Assembly (NCBI GenBank): GCA_037179515.1
Contig: JAXCGZ010017010.1
Span: 12,501 to 22,500 of the forward strand
From: Halocaridina rubra
Taxonomy: Eukaryota > Arthropoda > Malacostraca > Decapoda > Atyidae
Direction: 5' to 3'
DNA length: 10,000 nt
Shown: positions 1 to 5,981 of the stretch, in pieces
How the letters are laid out: every line of letters starts with the position of its first letter
Numbering within the stretch: the stretch's first letter is position 1
Notes under the pieces: generated by a model
Told to the model about the DNA's origin: nothing
Database searches by the model: none
Seen by the model: the letters and a program-made list of their open reading frames with translations, nothing else
Made by a program: the position numbers and the translations under genes

Positions 1-1655
1 TGAGTTTTCTTAGTAGTTTCTCCATAACTTCGCAAACTGTGCTGGTCAAGGAAACAGGCCTAAAGTTCATTGTTTTTGGAGACAGGTACCACTTTCGTTT
101 GCTTCCAGTATCTTGGAATCTGCCCTGATTCCAGCGATTTTCAAATATGATACTTAGTGCCACCAATATTGAATTAACGCATTTCTTAAGGACATAAGGG
201 GATATATCATTAGGACCTGTAGCTTTATGGGCATCTAACTCCATCAGTACTTTGCATACATCTGTGGCTGAGATTATTATGTTTTCTAATGCCAGCCCAT
301 GAGCTCATATCTCTGCAATCTGAAGGGGGTGGGGTATTTTTGCTGTAAATACTGACTGAAACTCCTGGTTCAATTCTTCGCAGATGTCTTCATTCGTCTC
401 AGTGATGCTTCAGTCCACTCTCTTTAGCTTTTAAACCTGTTCTTTGATCTTCAGTTTTTCTTGATAAAGTTGTGTAAAAGTTTGGGTGTTTCTTTAGCCC
501 TTCAGCTAATATCCCTTTCATAGTCTCTTTCTGCCTCTCTTATTTTATTTAGGTAATAATGTCTTTCTCTTTTATAAGTGTACCAGGCATATATGCTTTT
601 TCTCCTCCTATACTTTTTGCAGCATTTGTCTCTCCACTTCTCATTTATTTTACACTCGTTATTGAATCATTTCTCTCTGGCATGAATAACCACTATTTTG
701 GTGGAAGTTATGCGACGATTTACTATCTTACCATATTCCTCACAATAGATTTCATACATTTATTGTATAGAGTTGTTATTAAATAAGGTCCTCCATTATA
801 TAACTGCAAAATGCTCATTAATTTTGATGTAATCTCCTTTCGGATAATTCCTCCTCATGTCATTCTCAGCACATCTAGTTTCAGGCATATCGTCAATGAT
901 GTACTCCATCAACAACACACAGTGGTCACTCTTTCAAACTGGAGGTTCATACAAAATTTTTTTTTTCTATACCAAGCACATTGGTTCATCCCCACCCTTG
1001 GCCCTTGTTGGTAACAGTACATGTTGGTGTAGGAAATTTTCTTGTACGGAATTCAGGAATCTTGCCCCGAATGAGTCCTCCCCACTGTGCGGGTCGAGAT
1101 TTATCCTATGTATCTTTCTGTGATTAATATCTCTAATAATCAAAATTCTACATTTTGTCTCCTGTGCAATGTTAACAACTTAGTTTATAACTTCGAAAGT
1201 ACTATATGACTTTCATTATAAACTTCTCACCTAAGATGTTCCCTTGGTGGTTTAATTACAGCACTTATTATAATGCTCTAAGACCCGGTATTTATGCGAG
1301 CAACAAGAATTTTCTTGAACTCTCTTTTTATAGCAAAGTGTATGTCTTCAACCTGAAGTCTTTCACTTATGAGCAATACTATCTCTCCACCAGTCCTCTC
1401 AGATCATTCAACCCTTAGTATTCTGAAACCCTTAGGAAAAACTATGACACTGCTTATGTCCTCATTTACCTTAGTCTCTGTAACCTCTAGTATAACTGCC
1501 TTACCGTTGTGAATCCTTTCCTTTAATTCTGCTTCCTTACCAGCTACCTCATCAGCATTTGTGTACAAAAATCTTAATTAGGCCCCAATCCATGAACTTT
1601 TATCATTATCTTCTTTATCTCCCCTTTGGCTGGAAGAGCTTTAAAACAAAAATTT
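1..1655 (-). pseudogene. Decayed ORF2 (endonuclease-reverse transcriptase) of copy A
   Basis: This is the remnant of the endonuclease domain, the linker and the N-terminal part of the reverse transcriptase; the catalytic RT motifs lie off the left edge. It is recognised by base-level similarity to the intact ORF2 of copies B and C, not by an open frame, since stops and frameshifts break every frame. A clear lesion is near 986: where B and C have ~31 bases, A has 3. That loses the stretch encoding the LLDLVFTD endonuclease motif and shifts the frame. Another in-frame stop (TAA) replaces a CAG codon just after the ORF1/ORF2 overlap heptamer near 1645. No protein can be expected from it. Confidence 0.88.
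1649..1655 (-). other. A_AAT_TTT heptamer retained in copy A overlap region
   Basis: In the ORF1 tail frame the codons are TTA AAT TTT, giving the heptamer in the same phase as in copies B and C, although neighbouring bases have diverged. In A the -1 frame runs into TAA two codons later, so it is not usable here. Confidence 0.35.
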
Positions 1656-1779
1656 AACTTTTCTTATTTATTTCTGTCCTCGTATAACTTAGCTTTTTGC
1701 AACAAAGTTTTGATCATTTCCATCTCTTCCTGTGTTCTGTATTGTCTAATGAATACTGTTTTGAATTCTTGAAGGTCTT

Positions 1780-2196
1780 TTATTTTTTTCTCATCAATAC
1801 TTCTCTACATGTGTCCCCTACTTCAAAGGTTACTTCAATTGGTCTTGCCTTTCCCACACTAGAATATTTACCAATTTGGTAAATGGTTACAATATTCTCT
1901 AGACCACATAGTACTCCAAGCTCCCTAATCAGGTCTAAAGCACCAGTTTTATTTTGTTCAAGTCTCCCCTGCCATGTCAACTCTTGGTATTCACTTATGT
2001 CTGAGATTACCAATGTATTCTTTTTATCAAGTACCCGTTTAATTAGTATATTAGCCCTTTCCATCACAACATCTCTCATTTTTTCTATTTCTGTTTCTTT
2101 AGAGTCAACCTTTTGTACATTTTTCAGTGCCACCACCTTCACTGAATCTTTTGCTGCCACATTTTCATTTTCGGGATCTGCAAAGGAAGTTGTCAT
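1780..2196 (-). CDS. Open 138-codon RRM-like fragment of ORF1 (copy A)
   Basis: This is an open stretch inside the decayed ORF1. The ATG at 2196 is probably internal: the same frame is open further upstream (EEYQYLNTENEAM) until a TAG near 2250. The first ~35 residues are acidic and polar. The rest looks like the LINE ORF1 RRM-like domain: a beta strand TLVISDI, a helix-rich middle (GALDLIRELGVLCGLENIVTI), then the hallmark IGKYSS...ARPIEVTF segment. That segment corresponds to the R(L/I)GKY...RPIKV pattern seen in many LINE ORF1 proteins. It ends ...EVLMRKK at a TAA directly after a run of seven A. The homologous downstream tail is in the -1 frame. It is unlikely to be expressed as a free protein. 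Confidence 0.55.
   Translation of the reverse strand: MTTSFADPENENVAAKDSVKVVALKNVQKVDSKETEIEKMRDVVMERANILIKRVLDKKNTLVISDISEYQELTWQGRLEQNKTGALDLIRELGVLCGLENIVTIYQIGKYSSVGKARPIEVTFEVGDTCREVLMRKK
1783..1789 (-). other. A7 run at the -1 frame break in ORF1 (copy A)
   Basis: On the sense strand the zero-frame codons are AGA AAA AAA TAA, so the seven A are exactly A_AAA_AAA, followed at once by a stop. A -1 step here enters the frame coding for KDLQEFKTVFIRQYR, the conserved ORF1 tail. It could be a programmed slip site, a site of transcriptional slippage, or an inherited one-base deletion. Confidence 0.45.
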
Positions 2197-2522
2197 GGCC
2201 TCATTTTCCGTATTCAGATACTGATACTCTTCGAAACTGTTGAATTTTTTCTAAGCTGCAATCTCGTCTCTCTCAGAAGAGAAGTGAATTAACATCTAAT
2301 TCATTCAGGTTGTTATTCAATTGTTTGTGTTATCTTCTTGATTAGAAATTCTGGTTTCTATTTCACTCTTTTCCCCTTCCAGCTTCTTTATTCTTTTTTC
2401 TGGTTCTTTTCTCACTTGTCCTTGTGCCTTATTTGCTTCCTCCAAAGTTCTTATTACCTTTCTAAGTGTTTCATTCTCTTTCCGTTCTCTATGTATGTTT
2501 CATTCTCTTTCATTTCTCCGTG

Positions 2523-2536
2523 TGATTACCTAATTG
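2523..2536 (-). repeat. 3'-terminal 14-mer of copy B (single unit)
   Basis: On the plus strand this reads TGATTACCTAATTG. The same unit occurs twice in tandem at the 3' end of copy C. A further TG at 2521-2522 may be the start of a second partial unit. Short tandem 3' repeats replacing poly(A) are characteristic of CR1/L2-type LINEs. Confidence 0.85.
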
Positions 2537-2541
2537 TGTTT

Positions 2542-2574
2542 ACGGGAAAGAGCCCAAAGCTCGTATCTTCCCGT
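2542..2574 (-). other. 3' UTR stem-loop of copy B
   Basis: The outer stem is ACGGGAA paired with TTCCCGT (7 bp, perfect). After a 1/5-nt internal loop there is an inner stem GAGC/GCTC with a 5-nt loop. It lies 5 bases before the terminal 14-mer on the sense strand. In L2-type LINEs a 3' stem-loop next to the short repeat is bound by the element's reverse transcriptase; that role is inferred here. It is identical in copy C. Confidence 0.75.
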
Positions 2575-2598
2575 CTCCTGATCGGTTCCATTTTATAC

Positions 2599-5508
2599 TT
2601 AGTGATACTTATCATACCTGTCCTTAAAACTATGGATTGAGATAGCATTAACTACCTCCTCGCTTAGCGAATTCCAATTATCAACTACTCTTACACTGAA
2701 AAAGTATTTCCTTACATCCTGCGAAGAAGTTTTCTTACGAAGCTTCAAACTGTGACCTCTAGTTCTAGAGCCAGCCATATCAAAATATCGATCCCTATCC
2801 ACTCTATCATAACCATGAAGGAATTTAAAGACTGTCACCATATCCCCCCTCACTCTTCTAGCTTCGAGTGATGGTAAGTCTAATTCCCTCAGCCTCTCAT
2901 CATAACTGAGATTGCGTATTTCTGGCACCAGTTTCGTGGCATGTCTTTGAACTTTTTCAAGCTTAGCTATGTGCTTTTTCAAGTGCGGATTCCAAAAGGG
3001 AGCTGCATATTCGAGTTTTGGCCTCACATAGGTTACATAAATATTTCTGAACATTTCCTTGTCCATGTGCCTGAAGGCTACCCTTACATTTGATAAGAAT
3101 GCATATGCTGCCCTTACTACGCCATTTATATGTATTTCTGGAGACAAATCTGCCAGTATGTTTACTCCTAGATCTCTCTCATTTTCTGTCTCTTGAAGTT
3201 GTACTCCAGCCACCGAGTAGTCAAGCTTGGGCCTTCTTGCACTTGTACCCATTCTCATTACCTTACATTTTGAGGTATTGAATTTCATTAGCCACTTTTC
3301 TGACCACTCATGCAGATTATTTAGATCCTCCTGAAGTTCTCTACCATTGTTCTCGTTTTTTACTTTCTTCACAGTCTTTGCATCATCTGCAAAAATATTC
3401 ATGAATGAATTTACAGACTCTGGTAGGTCATTTACATATACAAGGAACAAAAGTGGCCCTAAAACTGAACCCTGTGGAACTCCACTACTAACTCTTCTCC
3501 ATTCAGACACCGAGTGTCTTACTCTAACCCTCTGTTCCCTTCCTTCTAAGTAAGTTTTTATCCATTCCAAAACATTTCCACCTATTCTAGCCATTGATTG
3601 CAGCTTCCTAATAAGTCTCCCATGTGGAACAGTGTCAAACGCTTTCTGGAAGTCTAGGAATATGCAAACTGCCCAGCCCTCTCTTTCCTGTAAGATTTGG
3701 CTTACCTCATCATAAAATTCTAATAAGTTTGTTACTGTTGATCTACATTCTCTGAAGCCATGTTGCCTCACTGACAAAAAGTTGAAAGATTCCAAGTGAA
3801 GAGAGATATGTTTCCTTAGTAGTTTCTCCATAAGTTTGCAAACTATGCTGGTCAAGGAAACTGGTCTATAGTTCAGAGCCGTATCCCTCCTTCCCTTTTT
3901 GAAGATAGGTATCACATTTGCTTGTTTCCAGCATCTTGGAATCTCCCCCGACTCCAGTGACTCCTTAAATATGATACTTAGTGCCACTGATATTGTGCTT
4001 GCGCATTTTTTAAGCACATGAGGGGATATGTCATCAGGACCTGTAGCTTTATGAACATCTAAATCCATCAGCGCTTTGCATACCTCTGTGGCTGTAAGGT
4101 TGATGTTCTCTAATACCGGCCCTTGAGCTTCTATCACTGCAATCTGAGGGGGTGGGGTATTTTCTACTGTAAATACTGACTGAAACTCCTTGTTCAATTC
4201 TTTGCAGATCTCTTCATCCGTCTCAGTGATGCTTCCATCCGCTCTCTTTAGCCTTAAAACCTGTTCTTTTACCTTCAGTTTTCCTCTGATAAAGCTGTGG
4301 AAAAGCTTGGGATTTTCTTTAGCCTTCCTGGTGATGTCCCTCTCATAGTCTCTCTCTGCCTCTCTTCTTTTACTTAGGTAGTCATTTCTTGCTCTTTTGT
4401 AGGTTTGCCAGGCATTTATGTTTTTTCTCCTCCTATACCTTTTCCAGCATTTGTCTCTCCACTCCTTAGCTCTTTTACACCCATTATCGAACCATTTCTC
4501 TCTGGCATGAATTACACCTACTTTGGTGACAGGTATGCAGCAATCTACTATCTTCCCATATTTCTCACAAAAGATGTCATACATTTCTTGTACAGATTTG
4601 TTGTAAAATAAGGTTCTCCAGTCAATAACTGCAAAAAGCTCATTCATTTTGATGTAATCTCCTTTCGGATAGTTCCTCCTCATGTCCTCAGTGCCTCTAC
4701 TCTCAGGAAGAATATATTCAATGATATACTCCATCAACAACACACAGTGGTCACTCTTTCCAATTGGTGGTTCATACTCAATTTTTTCAATATCCAACAC
4801 ATTATCTGTGAACACTAGATCAAGTAGTGATGGCTCATCCCCACCCCTGGCCCTTGTTGGTTCCATTACATGTTGGTGTAGGAAATTCCCTTGTACGCAA
4901 TCTAGGAATCTTGCCCCGAATGAGTCCTCACCACTGTGTGGGTCAAGATTTATCCAATCTATCTCTTTATGATTAAAGTCTCCCATAATCAAAATCCTAC
5001 ATTTTTTTTCCCGTGCCATGTTAACAACTGAGTTTATGACTTCAATAGTACCTATATGACTTTCCTCATAAACTTCAAGCATATTTTGGCTCCTTGGTGG
5101 GTTGCATACAACAGTTATTATAATGCTCTCTGACCCAGTATTTATGCGAGCAACAAGAAATTCCTTGAACTCACTTTCTATAGCCAAGTTTATTTCTTCG
5201 ACTTGAATCCTTTCACTTATGAGCAGTGCTATCCCTCCACCAGTCCTCTCAGATCTTTCAACCCTTAGTATTCTGAAGCCCTTAGGAAAAACTGTGACAC
5301 TGTTTATGTCCTCACTCAACTTAGTCTCTGTAATTGCTACTATATCTGCCTTACTGTTGTGAATCCTATCTTTTAATTCTACTGCCTTACCAGCTAATCC
5401 ATCAGCATTTGTGTTTAATGAGGCCCCATCCCCTGATCTTCTGTCATTATCTTCTTTATCTCCCCTTTGTCTGGAAGAACTCTGTAATGAAAATTTTTCT
5501 TCTCTTCT
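2599..5508 (-). CDS. ORF2 of copy B: endonuclease-reverse transcriptase
   Basis: This is the LINE polyprotein that nicks target DNA and reverse-transcribes element RNA on it. The frame is open from 5508 (just after an in-frame TGA) to TAA 2599-2601, 969 codons. There is no ATG before the middle of the endonuclease, so the start is not a normal AUG; a TTG at 5319 is only nominal. Endonuclease motifs in order: TNADG, ITETKL, MGDFNHKEIDW, LLDLVFTD and GKSDHCV. RT motifs: NYRPVSLTSIVCKLMEK, LDFQKAFDTV (motif A), SSGVPQGSVLGPLLF (motif B) and FADD (motif C). The CR1-like C-terminus has RHATKLVPEIRNL...LRELDLPSLE and TRGHSLKL. Compared with C it has a 9-bp deletion replacing RLLY by N just before TNADG, a Cys for Gly in HGFREGRST, and a Val for Asp in ADCIFLDF. 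It is probably weakened or dead, though all obvious catalytic residues remain. Confidence 0.9.
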   Translation of the reverse strand, partial: RREEKFSLQSSSRQRGDKEDNDRRSGDGASLNTNADGLAGKAVELKDRIHNSKADIVAITETKLSEDINSVTVFPKGFRILRVERSERTGGGIALLISERIQVEEINLAIESEFKEFLVARINTGSESIIITVVCNPPRSQNMLEVYEESHIGTIEVINSVVNMAREKKCRILIMGDFNHKEIDWINLDPHSGEDSFGARFLDCVQGNFLHQHVMEPTRARGGDEPSLLDLVFTDNVLDIEKIEYEPPIGKSDHCVLLMEYIIEYILPESRGTEDMRRNYPKGDYIKMNELFAVIDWRTLFYNKSVQEMYDIFCEKYGKIVDCCIPVTKVGVIHAREKWFDNGCKRAKEWRDKCWKRYRRRKNINAWQTYKRARNDYLSKRREAERDYERDITRKAKENPKLFHSFIRGKLKVKEQVLRLKRADGSITETDEEICKELNKEFQSVFTVENTPPPQIAVIEAQGPVLENINLTATEVCKALMDLDVHKATGPDDISPHVLKKCASTISVALSIIFKESLESGEIPRCWKQANVIPIFKKGRRDTALNYRPVSLTSIVCKLMEKLLRKHISLHLESFNFLSVRQHGFRECRSTVTNLLEFYDEVSQILQEREGWAVCIFLDFQKAFDTVPHGRLIRKLQSMARIGGNVLEWIKTYLEGREQRVRVRHSVSEWRRVSSGVPQGSVLGPLLFLVYVNDLPESVNSFMNIFADDAKTVKKVKNENNGRELQEDLNNLHEWSEKWLMKFNTSKCKVMRMGTSARRPKLDYSVAGVQLQETENERDLGVNILADLSPEIHINGVVRAAYAFLSNVRVAFRHMDKEMFRNIYVTYVRPKLEYAAPFWNPHLKKHIAKLEKVQRHATKLVPEIRNLSYDERLRELDLPSLEARRVRGDMVTVFKFLHGYDRVDRDRYFDMAGSRTRGHSLKLRKKTSSQDVRKYFFSVRVVDNWNSLSEEVVNAISIHSFKDRYDKYH
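5490..5496 (-). other. Candidate -1 frameshift heptamer A_AAT_TTT (copy B)
   Basis: ORF1-frame codons on the sense strand are AAA AAT TTT CAT. The heptamer fits the X_XXY_YYZ rule in phase. A -1 slip joins ORF1 to the open ORF2 frame, because the last ORF2-frame stop (TGA, 5511-5509) lies upstream and the ORF1 stop (5417-5415) lies downstream. No obvious downstream pseudoknot was identified by eye. Confidence 0.4.
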
Positions 5509-5629
5509 TCATTTCTTTCATCATTTAACCTTCCTGCCTCTTGCAACAAGTTTTTGATCTTTCCCATCTCTTCCTGTGTTCTGTATTGTCTAATGAACAC
5601 TTCTTTGAATTCTTGAAGGTCTTTTAGAC

Positions 5630-5636
5630 TTTTTTT
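5630..5636 (-). other. A7 run at the -1 frame break in ORF1 (copy B)
   Basis: Zero-frame codons are AGA AAA AAA GTC TAA. The seven A form A_AAA_AAA in phase, with a stop two codons on. The -1 frame continues as the conserved ORF1 tail. Copy A has the same A7 and needs the same shift, with a 3-base length difference just after it. Confidence 0.45.
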
Positions 5637-5726
5637 CTCAACAATATTTCCCTACATGTTTCCCCTCTCTCAAAGGTTACTTTTGTTGGTCTCGGATTTC
5701 CTTCCCTCGAATATTTACCTAGTTGG

Positions 5727-5728
5727 TG

Positions 5729-5760
<32 letters not shown>

Positions 5761-5890
5761 TGTATGTATGTATGTATGTATGTATGTATGTATGTATGTA
5801 TGTATGTATGTATGTATGTATGAATGCATATTTGCTTGTATGTATGTATGTATGTATGTATGTATGTATGTATGTATGTATGTATGTATG
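5727..5890. repeat. (TATG)n microsatellite between copies B and C
   Basis: Tandem TATG runs from about 5731 to 5822, is interrupted by a 14-base insert (AATGCATATTTGCT, 5823-5836), and continues to 5890. Its left edge is the truncated 5' end of copy B and its right edge is the 3' terminus of copy C. The same repeat resumes beyond copy C at 9002, so it was probably one array of about 195 bp before C inserted. Confidence 0.97.
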
Positions 5891-5918
5891 TGATTACCTA
5901 ATTGTGATTACCTAATTG
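5891..5918 (-). repeat. Two tandem 14-mers at the 3' terminus of copy C
   Basis: TGATTACCTAATTG (plus strand) is repeated exactly at 5891-5904 and 5905-5918. Copy B has a single unit at the matching place, so the number varies between insertions. This is expected if the reverse transcriptase starts or slips at a short terminal repeat. Confidence 0.92.
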
Positions 5919-5923
5919 TGTTT

Positions 5924-5956
5924 ACGGGAAAGAGCCCAAAGCTCGTATCTTCCCGT
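5924..5956 (-). other. 3' UTR stem-loop of copy C
   Basis: It has the same perfect 7-bp outer stem (ACGGGAA/TTCCCGT) and inner GAGC/GCTC stem as in copy B. The whole 3' UTR from stop codon to terminal repeat is only about 63 nt, so this hairpin fills half of it. It is a candidate recognition site for the element's reverse transcriptase. Confidence 0.75.
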
Positions 5957-5981
5957 CTCCTGATCGGTTCCATTTTTAGAC

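Larger units (their letters stand above)
1..2522 (-). mobile_element. Copy A: old, degenerate CR1-like LINE (3' end lies off the left edge)
   Basis: This copy aligns by eye with copy B along its whole ORF2 part. Window base ~8 matches the B region near 3810, and ~1575 matches the B region near 5420. Identity looks like roughly 80-85%, with many small indels. Sense is the minus strand, so its 3' part and 3' UTR lie to the left of the window. It carries more 5' sequence than the two younger copies, including ORF1 upstream of ~1880, which B and C lack. Its right limit is set by the 3' terminus of copy B at 2523. Whether A originally continued further is not visible, because the expected rest of ORF1 is not found beyond copy B. 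It is non-functional as it stands. Confidence 0.9.
1574..2522 (-). pseudogene. Decayed ORF1 of copy A: coiled coil, RRM-like block, C-terminal tail
   Basis: Reading on the minus strand from 2522, the first part (about 2515-2325) is a charged heptad-like stretch (KVIRTLEEANKAQ..., EKRIKKLEGEKSEIE) typical of the coiled coil of LINE ORF1 proteins. Frameshifts and stops follow near 2300-2250. The RRM-like block (2196-1780) is intact. After a run of seven A the frame shifts by -1 and continues as KDLQEFKTVFIRQYRTQEEM to a stop near 1670 (TAA where B and C have GAA). The tail LPAKGEIKKIM...GLGP then ends at TAA 1574-1576. The order coiled coil, RRM-like, C-terminal domain matches the L1-type ORF1p plan, whose known role is RNA binding and nucleic-acid chaperoning. 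The N-terminus is missing or lies beyond the copy B boundary. Confidence 0.75.
2523..5726 (-). mobile_element. Copy B: 5'-truncated, nearly intact CR1-like LINE
   Basis: Sense is the minus strand. The 3' end is one 14-bp terminal repeat unit (2523-2536) preceded by a short 3' UTR with a hairpin. There is no poly(A) tail, as is usual in the CR1/L2 group. ORF2 is open throughout. The 5' end is a truncation inside ORF1 at about 5726: the sequence matches copy A (around 1880) up to there and then changes directly into (TATG)n. The left neighbour is copy A's ORF1 coiled-coil region. I could not find a target-site duplication, since the flanks (TTTCATTTCTCCG on one side, TATG repeats on the other) do not match. 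The 5' truncation means it is probably unable to move by itself. Confidence 0.93.
5415..5726 (-). pseudogene. 3' part of ORF1 in copy B (5'-truncated, one -1 frame break)
   Basis: This is the end of the ORF1 protein: the GKY...RPTKVTF segment of the RRM-like domain, then ETCREILLRKK, a run of seven A, and (in the -1 frame) LKDLQEFKEVFIRQYRTQEEMGKIK and a basic/acidic tail to MGPH and TAA at 5415-5417. Without a shift the upstream frame reads RKKV and stops at TAA. The N-terminal coiled coil is absent because the copy is truncated at 5726. The last 94 nt overlap ORF2, which is read in the -1 frame. Homology to copy A's ORF1 is clear in both frames. Not expressed as an independent protein, as far as can be seen. 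Confidence 0.8.

Noticed and set aside
4405..4611. Plus-strand open frames recurring in all three copies (e.g. near 559, 4405, 7788; also 857, 4682, 8065)
   Set aside because: They are antisense shadows of ORF2. They recur only because the DNA is homologous, and they show no family signature of their own.
2500..5760. Target-site duplication flanking copy B
   Set aside because: The left flank (TTTCATTTCTCCG) has no counterpart at the right flank, which is TATG repeats. None could be supported.
5727..5890. CRISPR-like or satellite array
   Set aside because: It is a simple 4-bp tandem repeat with no unique spacers, and the window is clearly eukaryotic.
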